From the NCBI GenBank assembly GCA_001801885.1, contig MGYU01000045.1, forward strand, positions 1-38,300: a stretch of 38,300 nucleotides of DNA. The letters run 5' to 3'. The DNA is from Gammaproteobacteria bacterium RIFCSPLOWO2_12_47_11 (GTDB taxonomy: Bacteria > Pseudomonadota > Gammaproteobacteria > Eutrophobiales > Eutrophobiaceae). The notes beneath the pieces were generated by a model. It saw only the letters and a program-made list of their open reading frames with translations, searched no databases and was not told where the DNA came from. The position numbers and the translations under genes are program-made. Of this stretch, positions 17,726 to 26,442 are shown one piece after another; position 1 is the first letter of the stretch, and every line of letters begins with the position of its first letter.

Positions 17726-19006
17726 TCAGCTTGTATTTCCGTAAACGATGTTACCGTCAAGCAGGGTGTGTGTGACTTTGCCGGTCATTTCCCAGCCCAG
17801 GAATGGACAATTTTTACCTGCACTGGCCAGTGTTTCTTTTTCTGCAACCCAGGACAGCTCAGGATCTATGATGCACACATCAGCCGCCGTTCCCTTACCC
17901 AGATGACCGGCATCAATTCCGGCAATCTTTGCCGGATTAATAGTGAGTGCAGCAATTGCAGTTTGCAGATCGAGTACCTTGTCCTGAACCAGTTGCAATG
18001 ACAGTGATAACAATACGTCGAGTGTGGATACACCAGGTTCAGTCAAACCAAATGGCGCCGCCTTGGCATCTTCATCATGTGGTTGATGATCGGAACATAT
18101 GACATCGAGCGTTCCGGTTACCAGTGCCTTTCGTAGTTCGTCTCTGTCACGGGTGGTACGCAAAGGAGGGCGCACATGACAGAGGCTGTTAAATCCTGCC
18201 AGATCGATTTCGGTAAGATATAAATGACTGATACCCACATCCGCGGTAACCGATAGCCCCTGCTGCTTTGCCTGTGCGATCAGCTCCAGACTGCGGGCCG
18301 AAGAAATACGGCAGAAATGTACCTTTGTTTCTGTTTGTTCAATCAGTAAAAGCGCCCGGCTGACGGCAATCGTTTCTGCTGTTTCCGGGATACCCGGCAG
18401 ACCCAGGCGAACACTCATCATCCCTTCATGAATCACACCGTTATTGCGTAAACCATCATCTTCACAAAACAGGTGTACGGTAAGGTTACAGGTGGCCGCA
18501 TATTCCAGTGCCCGTCGCAATACAGCCGTATCCCCGATGGCGGCGTAGGCATTGCTGACACCAATGCAACCTGCCGTCTTGAGTGTATGCATATTGGCCA
18601 GTGTTTTGCCTTTCAGGTTGGAAGTCAGCGCGCCCAGACAATAAACTTTTGCTTTATTGGCCAATAGTGCGCGTTGGTGAATGAGCTCTGCAACGGCAGA
18701 TGTATCAATGACTGGTGAAGTGTCCGGAGGGCAACAGATAGAAGTAATACCAGCGCTGGCAGCTGCGGCCGTTTCAGAAGCAATTGTGGCCTTGTACTCC
18801 TGGCCAGGTTCTCTGAGCCGGGCAGAGAGATCAACCAGCCCCGGGCAGACTATCCTGTTTTTGGCTTCAACAATCTGTTCCGGTGTGTAACCGGCAGGAT
18901 CCTTGCCTATGGCAACAATCTTGCCGTTCTCAATAAAGAGATCTGCCACCTTGTCCAGTTTATTTGCCGGGTCAACGATGCGCCCGTGTTTAATGACTGT
19001 GCGCAT
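17726..19006 (-). CDS. pyrC': Inactive dihydroorotase homologue (PyrC', ATCase-associated)
   Basis: This protein of about 426 residues has the whole fold of type I dihydroorotase but lacks key zinc ligands. The canonical D-x-H-x-H-x-R-E-P-G reads [10 protein letters not shown] (S61 and R63 in place of the two histidines), the usual H-V-S-T motif reads RISS, and the first histidine of the P-H-H-L motif is also lost. SDHQPH, FCEDDGL and [13 protein letters not shown] are kept. This matches the pseudo-dihydroorotase known from Pseudomonas, which is catalytically dead but needed to assemble dodecameric aspartate carbamoyltransferase. The ATG at 19006 is preferred to an upstream TTG and overlaps pyrB by 17 bases. 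An active dihydroorotase must be encoded elsewhere. Confidence 0.9.
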   Translation of the reverse strand: MRTVIKHGRIVDPANKLDKVADLFIENGKIVAIGKDPAGYTPEQIVEAKNRIVCPGLVDLSARLREPGQEYKATIASETAAAASAGITSICCPPDTSPVIDTSAVAELIHQRALLANKAKVYCLGALTSNLKGKTLANMHTLKTAGCIGVSNAYAAIGDTAVLRRALEYAATCNLTVHLFCEDDGLRNNGVIHEGMMSVRLGLPGIPETAETIAVSRALLLIEQTETKVHFCRISSARSLELIAQAKQQGLSVTADVGISHLYLTEIDLAGFNSLCHVRPPLRTTRDRDELRKALVTGTLDVICSDHQPHDEDAKAAPFGLTEPGVSTLDVLLSLSLQLVQDKVLDLQTAIAALTINPAKIAGIDAGHLGKGTAADVCIIDPELSWVAEKETLASAGKNCPFLGWEMTGKVTHTLLDGNIVYGNTS

Positions 19007-19985
19007 CAACGGCACCAGGATCAAGGTTGGAGAGGTTGCCCATAGTCATGGCCATGACCGCCATTCTGACAGCAATGCCATGGCTGACTTGCTGCAGAAT
19101 AACGGATCGCTTGCCGTCAGCCACCTGCGAATCAATTTCAACACCACGATTGATGGGGCCCGGGTGCATAACGATAGCATCAGGTTTTGCGATGCTCAGC
19201 CGTTTCTCCGTCAGGCCATAAAGATTAAAGTATTCAGACTCACCGGGCAGCAGTGCGCTGCACATACGTTCATGTTGAAGCCGCAGCATGATAATCACAT
19301 CGGCGTTATGCAATCCGGTTTCCAGATCATGATATACATGCACACCCAGGGTTTGGATATCCTTGGGGATCAGGGTCCGTGGACCAATCACCCGGATTTC
19401 ATTTACACCGAGTATGGACAGGGCATGGATCTCGGATCGGGCCACGCGAGAGTGCAGGATATCGCCGACGATTGCTATCCGCAGTGAAGCAAAATCTCCC
19501 TTGTGTCTCCTGATGGTAAACATATCCAGCATAGCCTGGGTAGGATGAGCATGCCGGCCATCACCACCATTGATGACGCTGATGTCCGGGGCCACATGGG
19601 AAGCAATGAAGTGTGCCGCACCGCTGTTAGCATGGCGCACAACAAACATATCACAATGCATGGCTTCAAGTGTTTGCAATGTATCCAGTAATGATTCGCC
19701 TTTCTTCGTAGCAGAATGGGCAATGTTCAGAGAGAGGACATCCGCGGAAAGACGTTTCGCGGCCAGTTCAAATGTGGTGCGGGTACGGGTGCTGGGTTCG
19801 AAGAACAGGTTGGCTATGGTCTTGCCGCGTAATAACGGCACTTTTTTTACTGCCCGTTCACCCACTCCGGAGAAGGATTCAGCATAGTTCAATATGTCCA
19901 GTAACAGACCGCGATCCAGGCCTTCAATGGTTAAAAAATGTTTAAGCCGGCCATGTTTGTCGAGTTGAATGTTGCTGTCAGTCAT
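18990..19985 (-). CDS. pyrB: Aspartate carbamoyltransferase catalytic chain
   Basis: This 331-residue enzyme condenses carbamoyl phosphate with aspartate, the first committed pyrimidine step. The carbamoyl-phosphate loop is [19 protein letters not shown], followed by [33 protein letters not shown], the [15 protein letters not shown] segment, LRLQHERM and [11 protein letters not shown]. The length and N-terminal extension fit the Pseudomonas-type chain, which forms a dodecamer with PyrC'. No pyrI regulatory chain is present, consistent with that type. It overlaps pyrR by 4 bases and pyrC' by 17. Confidence 0.97.
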   Translation of the reverse strand: MTDSNIQLDKHGRLKHFLTIEGLDRGLLLDILNYAESFSGVGERAVKKVPLLRGKTIANLFFEPSTRTRTTFELAAKRLSADVLSLNIAHSATKKGESLLDTLQTLEAMHCDMFVVRHANSGAAHFIASHVAPDISVINGGDGRHAHPTQAMLDMFTIRRHKGDFASLRIAIVGDILHSRVARSEIHALSILGVNEIRVIGPRTLIPKDIQTLGVHVYHDLETGLHNADVIIMLRLQHERMCSALLPGESEYFNLYGLTEKRLSIAKPDAIVMHPGPINRGVEIDSQVADGKRSVILQQVSHGIAVRMAVMAMTMGNLSNLDPGAVDAHSH

Positions 19986-20479
19986 TCCGCCGTTTTGATT
20001 TCCAGTGCCAGGGGCTCTGGGCCGGAGAGTTTAACATGTTCATTGGCTTTAAGTGACATTCTTTTTCCGATCACATCAGCCGAAACCGGAAGCTCTCTGC
20101 CGCTGCGTTCTATCAATACGGCCAGGATAATTCTTGCCGGGCGCCCGTAATCAAAAATTTCATTTAATGCTGCGCGTATGGTTCTGCCGGTATGCAGGAC
20201 ATCATCAACCAGTATTATCTCCCGGTTCTCCACACTGAAAGGCAGGTTTGAAGGTGTAACCCTTGGATGCAGGCCTATACGACTGAAGTCATCACGATAA
20301 AAGGCAATATTCAACTGACCGAGCGGCTCCTTTATATGCAGTTTTTTATGCAGCTGTTCAGCAATCCAGACACCACCGGTCTGTATTCCAATCATCAGCG
20401 GTTCTTTATTGGTTATCTTGCCCAGTTGACTGGCCATGGCAGACAGCCACAGTCCAATATCATGGGTGCTCGGATTCAT
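19982..20479 (-). CDS. pyrR: PyrR-type phosphoribosyltransferase/regulator
   Basis: This protein of about 165 residues is homologous to PyrR, the uracil-sensing phosphoribosyltransferase. The PRPP loop is [21 protein letters not shown], with [11 protein letters not shown] upstream and [19 protein letters not shown] downstream. In gammaproteobacteria the protein is often not a proven attenuator, and I find no PyrR-type binding loop upstream of pyrB, so its regulatory role is uncertain. Starts at 20509 (TTG), 20506 and 20479 (both ATG) are possible; 20479 is preferred because it has an AGGG Shine-Dalgarno about 10 bases upstream and overlaps ruvX least (20 bases). Confidence 0.9.
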   Translation of the reverse strand: MNPSTHDIGLWLSAMASQLGKITNKEPLMIGIQTGGVWIAEQLHKKLHIKEPLGQLNIAFYRDDFSRIGLHPRVTPSNLPFSVENREIILVDDVLHTGRTIRAALNEIFDYGRPARIILAVLIERSGRELPVSADVIGKRMSLKANEHVKLSGPEPLALEIKTAE

Positions 20480-20903
20480 TCGTTGCGGCCCTATTCTGAA
20501 ATCCATCAAGCTGTTCGTTATTCCCGGTTAACCAGGTTTCCAGTATTGCCTGTGCAGCGATGGAATCAACCGCTGTCTCCTGGCCTGATCTGTTTTTTGC
20601 CTCAAAGGTTGAGAGTCTCTCGTCCACACCAAACACAGGCAGATGAAAGCGCCCTTCCAGTTGTCGTATAAATCTTTCTGCAGCTTCGGTCATCTGTTGC
20701 CGTGTATCATCCATGTGAACCGGGATCCCAACGATAAGCGCAGACGGCTGCCAGTCATTAACCAGTTGTTGAATCTTCTCCCAGTCAGGTTGGTTATTAT
20801 ATGAATTGATAATTTCCAGGGGGGTTGCAGTCCCGGTTATGGTCTGACCGACAGCAACGCCAATACGCTTGCTGCCGTAATCAAAGCAGAGCAGTATTTT
20901 CAC
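20460..20903 (-). CDS. ruvX: Holliday junction resolvase-like protein RuvX/YqgF
   Basis: This 147-residue RNase H-fold protein is the YqgF/RuvX family member, implicated in 16S rRNA processing and proposed as a Holliday junction resolvase. The N-terminal motif LCFDYGSKRIGVAVGQ with the catalytic-type aspartate, IVGIPVHMDDTRQ in the middle and FGVDERLSTFEA near the C-terminus are the family signatures. The start is GTG, overlapping the yqgE stop (GTGA). The yqgE-ruvX-pyrR-pyrB-pyrC' order is a known gammaproteobacterial arrangement. Confidence 0.95.
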   Translation of the reverse strand: MKILLCFDYGSKRIGVAVGQTITGTATPLEIINSYNNQPDWEKIQQLVNDWQPSALIVGIPVHMDDTRQQMTEAAERFIRQLEGRFHLPVFGVDERLSTFEAKNRSGQETAVDSIAAQAILETWLTGNNEQLDGFQNRAATNESEHP

Positions 20904-21460
20904 GCGTGGCCAACGTCACTGGATAGTTTATCCAAATCAACACCGGCCAGGGCGGCGGCGGCCCCCCATCTGCTTTCTGTCGGGGTCTTGAAAATTATAC
21001 TGGTATCCGCTGGCGCATTGAGCCAGACGTTTTCCTTGATTTCCCTTTCCAGCTGACCTGCGCCCCACCCGGCATAGCCCAGAGCGATCAGGGAGTTTTC
21101 AGGGCCCTCACCGTTGGCGATGGCCTTCAGGATGTCCCGCGATGTGGCAATGCCAATGGTATTGCAGATTTCGATGGAATAATCCCACTCCCGGATCGGA
21201 TGATGCAGGACAAACCCACGGTCAGCCTGCACCGGGCCACCCTGATATACCGGCATCTGCGCTATGAGATCATTGCGGGAAGTGATATTCATTTGTTCCA
21301 GGACTTCATTCAACAGCAGTCCCAATGGCCGGTTGATGACGATGCCCATAGCACCTTCTTCGTTGTGGGCACAGATGTAGGTCACCGTATGGTAAAAATT
21401 GGGGTCTACCAGGCCAGGCATGGCAATCAAAAACTGATTGGTTAAATTGGCTGACTGCAT
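20900..21460 (-). CDS. yqgE: YqgE/AlgH family protein
   Basis: This 186-residue protein belongs to the DUF179 (YqgE/AlgH) family, of uncertain function; AlgH was named for an effect on alginate production in Pseudomonas. Visible family motifs are LTNQFLIAMPGLVDPNFYHTVTYIC, EGAMGIVINRPLGL, YQGGPVQADRGFVLH, and ALGYAGWGAGQLEREIKENVWL at the C-terminal end. The length is normal. It starts the run of tightly overlapping yqgE-ruvX-pyrR-pyrB-pyrC' genes and is separated from tonB by 109 bases. Confidence 0.95.
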   Translation of the reverse strand: MQSANLTNQFLIAMPGLVDPNFYHTVTYICAHNEEGAMGIVINRPLGLLLNEVLEQMNITSRNDLIAQMPVYQGGPVQADRGFVLHHPIREWDYSIEICNTIGIATSRDILKAIANGEGPENSLIALGYAGWGAGQLEREIKENVWLNAPADTSIIFKTPTESRWGAAAALAGVDLDKLSSDVGHA

Positions 21461-21569
21461 AGCTATAGTATCCCTACAATAAATACGAACTACAAGACCC
21501 GGAATTATGGGTTTTGAACTAATCCCGATCGGGCAAACAGTTGTGTTTCTACTTGAAATTAAGGTGTTT

Positions 21570-22616
21570 TTATTGACGCAAAAAACTGTTGTTCAGGAAT
21601 TGCCAGGTGCGGGTGATATGCAATATATCTGTTTCCTGCTTGATATGGTCAGGAAACGGAGCAAAGGGTGACGAGAGTTCAACAATCCGCACAGCAGCGT
21701 CATCCAGTATTTTTGAGCCTGAAGACCGACGAATGGTAATCTGATCGACGCTGCCGTCTGCATTCAGGGCCACATCCAGTACCAGGCTGCCGCTTAGCCT
21801 GTTTTTGCGTGCATCATCCGGGTAATTCAGGTTCCCTACGCGTTCCACCTTGGCTCGCCATGCTTCCATGTAAGCTGCATAATTAAATTCCTTGGTGCTG
21901 GCGGAAAGGAATTTACGCCGCGGCCGGTCTGCCTTGGCTTCCAGTTTGCGCCGGATCTCGGCGCTGAGTGCAGCAATCTCGAAACTGTTGGCGAGTAATG
22001 CAGCTGCGCTGGGCATAGGCGGAGTTACGGGCTGTTCCGGCATGGGTTCACGTTCGGCCACCTCTTGCTTTTCCGTATTTTCAGCCACTTTTTCTTCTAC
22101 GGGCTGGGGCTCTTCTTTTGTTTCTTCCACAGTTTCAGTTACTGCAGTTGCCAGTTCACTTTCTACGGCAATCACGGCGACTGCCTCGACAGGTTCAGGT
22201 TGAACCGCAGGTTCGATGGTTTCCTGTATGGGTGGTGCTGTTTCCGCAGGTGGTTGCGGTTCGGGCTGGGCCGATGCTGTGATCTCCGGTTCTGTGTCAG
22301 GGAAAGGCGCTGGCGCAGGAGTTGACGGACTTGCCGGATCGATACTGTCGCCACCACCTTCAAGATTCGCCTGGGCAAGAAATTTGGCGTCTTCCACCGG
22401 TTCGCTTTCCTGCTGGACCAGGATAATCTCCATGGTTTCATAACGCGGTTGTAATATATCCTCGGGTTTAAAGGTAATACCCAGAATGATGATGCCGTGT
22501 GCAATAATGGCCAGGCACAGGGTCAGGCTGAAACGGTCTGACGGTGTAATTTCAGGTTTTTTGAGTGCTGTGACTGTCAATGCGTGATTACCGGTGACGT
22601 TTTTTCTCGATGGCAA
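21570..22616 (-). CDS. tonB: TonB family energy-transducing protein
   Basis: This protein of about 348 residues has the three-part TonB build. A single N-terminal membrane helix (about residues 30-48, LTLCLAIIAHGIIILGITF) is followed by a long periplasmic region rich in Pro, Glu, Ala and Val. The C-terminal TonB domain reads LNYPDDARKNRLSGSLVLDVALNADGSV and ends TRTWQFLNN. TonB couples the inner-membrane proton gradient to outer-membrane transport, but no exbB, exbD or receptor is adjacent. The same position beside gshB and yqgE holds tonB3 in Pseudomonas, which affects twitching motility, so a pilus-related role is possible. The start is uncertain: the frame has only TTG starts (22616 or 22580), neither with a Shine-Dalgarno; the first overlaps gshB by 29 bases. 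Confidence 0.88.
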   Translation of the reverse strand: MPSRKNVTGNHALTVTALKKPEITPSDRFSLTLCLAIIAHGIIILGITFKPEDILQPRYETMEIILVQQESEPVEDAKFLAQANLEGGGDSIDPASPSTPAPAPFPDTEPEITASAQPEPQPPAETAPPIQETIEPAVQPEPVEAVAVIAVESELATAVTETVEETKEEPQPVEEKVAENTEKQEVAEREPMPEQPVTPPMPSAAALLANSFEIAALSAEIRRKLEAKADRPRRKFLSASTKEFNYAAYMEAWRAKVERVGNLNYPDDARKNRLSGSLVLDVALNADGSVDQITIRRSSGSKILDDAAVRIVELSSPFAPFPDHIKQETDILHITRTWQFLNNSFLRQ

Positions 22617-23532
22617 GCAAGAGGTCTTTCGCTATATTGAGTTGATACAGTGCATCAAGTTCCCGGATACAAGTTGGGCTGGTTACATTGATTTCAGTCA
22701 GATAATCGCCAATCACATCAATCCCGGTAAAAATCAACCCCTTGTCGCGCAGGACCGGGGCCAGTGTTGCGCAAATTTCCCGGTCTCTCCTGGTCAATTC
22801 TACTCCCCTGCCGGTACCACCGGCAGCAAGATTGCCACGGGTTTCACCGGCCCTGGGGATACGTGCCAGCGCATAAGGCACCGGCTCACCATCTATCAAT
22901 AATATACGCTTGTCCCCGTGCACTATGTCCGGAATATAGCGTTGTGCCATGGCCAGTCTCACACCATTATCAGTCAATGTTTCGATGATGACCTGGGTAT
23001 TTGCATCCGGTTTTTTTATCCGGAATACAGATGCACCACCCATGCCGGCCAGAGGTTTCAGAATGATGTCCTGATGCTCGTCGAGAAATGCCAGAATTTG
23101 TTGCGCGTCCATGGTGACCAGAGTCGGGGCAATACAATCCGGGAACCAGGTGATAAATAATTTTTCATTGACATCGCGCAAGGCGGCAGGATTATTCACC
23201 ACGCATACACCGTGCTTTTGTGCCAGTTGTAGTATCTGTGTCACGTAAACATAGTTCATATTCACCGGCGGATCCTTGCGCATGAGAATAATGTCCAGCA
23301 GGGGAAGCTCGCTGATGATTTCTTCTTCGAAGCGGAACCACTGTTGTGGATTGTCTTCAACCTCAAGCCGGCGCATTTTTGCATGGGGCCTGTTCCCGGC
23401 AAGAAAAAGATCAACCATCTCCATATAATAAAGGTCCCAGCCCAGAGAACGGGTAGCCAGCAACATCGCGAAGGAACTGTCCTTCTTAATGTTAATCCCC
23501 TGAATGGGGTCCATTATGATCCCGAGTTTCAT
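22588..23532 (-). CDS. gshB: Glutathione synthetase
   Basis: This 314-residue ATP-grasp enzyme joins gamma-glutamylcysteine and glycine to form glutathione. Motifs include KLGIIMDPIQGINIKKDSS at the N-terminus, MRKDPPVNMNYVYVTQIL, the ATP-grasp segment ILKPLAGMGGASVFRI, QRYIPDIVHGDKRILLIDGEPV with the NLAAGGTGRGVELT stretch, and FTGIDVIGDYLTEINVTSPT. The length matches E. coli GshB (315). It is divergent from hemC over 117 bases and overlaps the tonB frame. Confidence 0.96.
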   Translation of the reverse strand: MKLGIIMDPIQGINIKKDSSFAMLLATRSLGWDLYYMEMVDLFLAGNRPHAKMRRLEVEDNPQQWFRFEEEIISELPLLDIILMRKDPPVNMNYVYVTQILQLAQKHGVCVVNNPAALRDVNEKLFITWFPDCIAPTLVTMDAQQILAFLDEHQDIILKPLAGMGGASVFRIKKPDANTQVIIETLTDNGVRLAMAQRYIPDIVHGDKRILLIDGEPVPYALARIPRAGETRGNLAAGGTGRGVELTRRDREICATLAPVLRDKGLIFTGIDVIGDYLTEINVTSPTCIRELDALYQLNIAKDLLLAIEKKRHR

Positions 23533-23649
23533 GGCTGGTGTCTGGACAAATATCCGGTCTGTTATTAACGATCAATTTCCTGAATGCAGGAAAGTGTATT
23601 ACAAGTGTAAGATACACGTGAATAATGTAAACACTATACCATTCCATCC

Positions 23650-24579
23650 ATGTCTATAAGTAATATCCGTATTGCAACACGGGAAAGCCCACTGGCCATC
23701 TGGCAGGCGGAGCATGTGCGTAGTGAATTAATGAAACAGCATCCCGGGCTCAATGTGGAACTAGTTGCCATGACGACCCAGGGTGACAGGATACTGGATA
23801 CGCCGCTATCTGTTGCCGGCGGCAAGGGCCTGTTTATCAAGGAACTAGAGCATTCATTATTGAACGGGAGTGCGGACATAGCCGTACATTCAATGAAGGA
23901 TGTCACCGTTGATTTGCCGGGTGGCCTGGCCTTGTCAGTAATCATGAAACGTGCGGATCCACGTGATGTATTTATCTCCAATCATTACCAATCACTGGAA
24001 GAGTTACCTGAAGGATCCTCTGTCGGCACTTCCAGCCTGCGGCGGCAATGCCAGTTGCGTGCTTATCGGCCCGATCTGAAATTAAAGGATTTGCGCGGTA
24101 ATATCGGGACGCGTTTGCGCAAGCTCGATGAAGATCAGTTTGATGCCATAGTGCTTGCAGCAGCAGGAGTCACACGGCTAGGATTTGAGGAACGTATCCG
24201 CGAATACCTGGAACTGGATGTGATGCTGTCAGCCATCGGTCAGGGCGCTATCGGGATCGAAACACGCGCAGATGATCCGGCAGTATTGAATATCATCAAT
24301 CCATTGAATGATGAATTGACAAAAATACAATTAATCGCCGAACGTGCTTTCAGCCGGAGATTATATGGCGGGTGTCAATTACCCATCGCTGCACATGCCC
24401 GGATCACAAATGAGCAACTTGTGCTCCGCGGACTGGTCGGTAGTCCCGATGGTAAAACCATCATCGCCGGTGAACTGGGCGGGTTAACAGAAAGTGCGGA
24501 GACCCTCGGCCTGCAATTGGCAGAAAAACTGCTCAACAACGGCGCAGATGCCATTCTGCGTGAATTGATCAATGGGTGA
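23650..24579 (+). CDS. hemC: Hydroxymethylbilane synthase (porphobilinogen deaminase)
   Basis: This 309-residue enzyme polymerises four porphobilinogens to hydroxymethylbilane in heme synthesis. It has RIATRESPLAIWQAEHV at the N-terminus, the KGLFIKELEHSLLNGSADIAVHS segment, SLRRQCQLRAYRPDL and DLRGNIGTRLRKL. The dipyrromethane cofactor cysteine is C242 in YGGCQLPIAAHA, the same number as in E. coli. The length is normal. It starts the hemC-hemD-hemX-hemY run and overlaps hemD by 8 bases. No clear Shine-Dalgarno precedes the ATG. Confidence 0.97.
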   Translation: MSISNIRIATRESPLAIWQAEHVRSELMKQHPGLNVELVAMTTQGDRILDTPLSVAGGKGLFIKELEHSLLNGSADIAVHSMKDVTVDLPGGLALSVIMKRADPRDVFISNHYQSLEELPEGSSVGTSSLRRQCQLRAYRPDLKLKDLRGNIGTRLRKLDEDQFDAIVLAAAGVTRLGFEERIREYLELDVMLSAIGQGAIGIETRADDPAVLNIINPLNDELTKIQLIAERAFSRRLYGGCQLPIAAHARITNEQLVLRGLVGSPDGKTIIAGELGGLTESAETLGLQLAEKLLNNGADAILRELING

Positions 24580-25360
24580 TGTGTTAAAAAAGAAAAAGAT
24601 TCTGGTTACCCGGCCACAGGACCAGGCAGAAAAACTCTGTGTATTGATAGAAGCACAGGGCGGGCAGGCAATCAGGTTGCCGGTAATCGAGGTCAGGCCT
24701 GTACAGGAAGATGATGTTTTGCAGGGTTTGTTATCCAATTTGTCTGCATACCAGATCGGGATATTTATCAGCCGGAATGCCGTAAAGTATACGTTGGCAT
24801 TATTGCATCATGATATTGATGTACTAGGGCATTTAAAGCTTGTTGCTACGGGGCAGGCAACAGCGTCATTACTGAAACAATCAGGAATTGCTGAAGTCTG
24901 TCATGCGGGATCATATGCGGAAAGCGAGGCGCTGCTACAGTTGCCCGTATTGCAATCCCCACAGGTAGCAGGCAGGAATATCATAATATTCCGTGGTACC
25001 GGAGGGCGTGAACTGCTGGCTGAAAAACTTCGCGCAAGGGGCGCAAGGGTCGATTATGCAGAAATATACGAACGCCTGCCGGTACGTTATGAAAAAGCGG
25101 TGCTTGATGACATCTGGTTCAATCAAAAACCGGATTTCATTGTTGCCAGCAGTGGTGAAGGTCTGCAAAATCTGTTCGATATGCTAAGCTCGGAACAACG
25201 GGTTATCATGCTTGATACGGATCTTGTCGTGTTTGGAAAACGCATGTCGGATCTTGCACTGAAGCTCGGGTTCAGGCAAGCGCCCAGCATCGCGGATGAA
25301 ATGAGCGATGCGGGATTATTCAGGGCGATCATGCAACATACCGGAGAGAAATTTTCATGA
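24572..25360 (+). CDS. hemD: Uroporphyrinogen-III synthase
   Basis: This 262-residue enzyme closes hydroxymethylbilane to uroporphyrinogen III with inversion of ring D. The family is poorly conserved; the visible signs are KILVTRPQDQAEKLCVLIEAQGG with ALRLPVIEV-like continuation at the N-terminus, FISRNAVKYTL, VATGQATASLLKQSG, the NIIIFRGTGGRELLAEKLRARGARVDYAEIYER segment and VASSGEGLQNLFDML. The assignment is supported by position between hemC and hemX, with an 8-base overlap upstream and a 4-base (ATGA) overlap downstream. Confidence 0.93.
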   Translation: MGDVLKKKKILVTRPQDQAEKLCVLIEAQGGQAIRLPVIEVRPVQEDDVLQGLLSNLSAYQIGIFISRNAVKYTLALLHHDIDVLGHLKLVATGQATASLLKQSGIAEVCHAGSYAESEALLQLPVLQSPQVAGRNIIIFRGTGGRELLAEKLRARGARVDYAEIYERLPVRYEKAVLDDIWFNQKPDFIVASSGEGLQNLFDMLSSEQRVIMLDTDLVVFGKRMSDLALKLGFRQAPSIADEMSDAGLFRAIMQHTGEKFS

Positions 25361-26442
25361 CAGAAAATGAAACAGAACATCCATCCGAAATCGAAGCAAC
25401 ATCTGTTCAGGTGAAGGACAAAGAAACAAACAAACCAGTGAAAAATAAAAACCATAAAATAATTGTTGCGATTTCGCTGATTTTGGTAATCGTGATTGCT
25501 GGCGGATTTTATCTGGCAAAAGAAATCCAGGGTGTTGAGAAAGCCATCCAATTATTGGTTGATAATATGGCAGTACGGAACGAGGCGTTTAATACCAGGA
25601 TCAATAATCAGATTAACGAGATTGAACAATTGCGTTTGCAACTGGATGTGATGGAAGATTCAATTAACAGTCTGTACCAGCAGCAACCGGCCAGTAATGA
25701 AGACTGGGCGCTTGCCGAGGCCGAGTATCTGTTAATTATCGCCACGCACCGCATATTGCTGGAGAGGGATGTTGATACTGCGCTCGTGGCCATGGAGGCG
25801 GCAGAGTTGCGGCTGCGTGATCTGCGTAATCCAGATCTGATCCCGGTGCGTGAACAGCTTGTTGCCGATATCAACCAATTAAAGACAGTAAATAATGTGG
25901 ATATCACCGGGTTATCAATTTATCTCGCGGATATCATTGAGCGGGCAAGCAGTCTTCCGCTCAAAAATGTCGTTTTGGAAAATACCGGGGCGCATGACGG
26001 CCAGGATGAATCCAATAAACAGGAACAAGCTGGTTCTGCCTGGAGCAACTTTATTTCTACTGTCTGGCGGGAGTTAAAAGAACTGGTGATCATCAAGCAC
26101 AGTGGCGAAACCAGACAGGCATTATTGCTGCCCGATCAGGAATATTTTTTATATCAGAATCTGCGCCTGGAGCTTGAAAACGCCCGGTTTTCTGTATTGC
26201 GCCGGGATACGGAAAATCTGCGTACTTCGATTAATCTGCTTGTGAACTGGCTGACTGATTATTTCAACAAGAGTGATGCTGCAGTTGAGAATGTAATTGA
26301 AACTCTCGGGAAAATGTCCACCCTGGACCTGAGACCGGATTTACCGGACATCAATTCGTCCCTTGAAACCTTACGTGCATACATAAAAATGAGTGAAGCT
26401 GGTGACAACGAATATCCTGACAGCGGGGCGCTGCCGCCATGA
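25357..26442 (+). CDS. hemX: HemX-type membrane protein of the hem operon
   Basis: This 361-residue protein has a charged cytosolic N-terminus rich in Lys, Glu and Thr, a single membrane helix at about residues 29-49 (KIIVAISLILVIVIAGGFYLA) and a periplasmic helical part. The latter contains coiled-coil stretches (INEIEQLRLQLDVMEDSINSLYQQ) and the family motif WALAEAEYLLIIATHRILLERD, with LVNWLTDYFN near the end. This is the proteobacterial HemX family, often annotated as a uroporphyrinogen-III C-methyltransferase although it lacks the methyltransferase domain. Its role beside HemY is not established. It overlaps hemD and hemY by 4 bases each, so translation is probably coupled. Confidence 0.92.
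   Translation: MTENETEHPSEIEATSVQVKDKETNKPVKNKNHKIIVAISLILVIVIAGGFYLAKEIQGVEKAIQLLVDNMAVRNEAFNTRINNQINEIEQLRLQLDVMEDSINSLYQQQPASNEDWALAEAEYLLIIATHRILLERDVDTALVAMEAAELRLRDLRNPDLIPVREQLVADINQLKTVNNVDITGLSIYLADIIERASSLPLKNVVLENTGAHDGQDESNKQEQAGSAWSNFISTVWRELKELVIIKHSGETRQALLLPDQEYFLYQNLRLELENARFSVLRRDTENLRTSINLLVNWLTDYFNKSDAAVENVIETLGKMSTLDLRPDLPDINSSLETLRAYIKMSEAGDNEYPDSGALPP

Noticed and set aside
21521-21534. Palindrome CCCGATCGGG in the tonB-yqgE gap
   Set aside because: A single 10-base palindrome is not strong enough to call an operator, and no second copy was seen.
22065-22325. 86-codon plus-strand frame opposite tonB
   Set aside because: It is the complement of the Pro/Glu-rich region of tonB; Phe/Gly/Arg-rich low complexity and no start signal.
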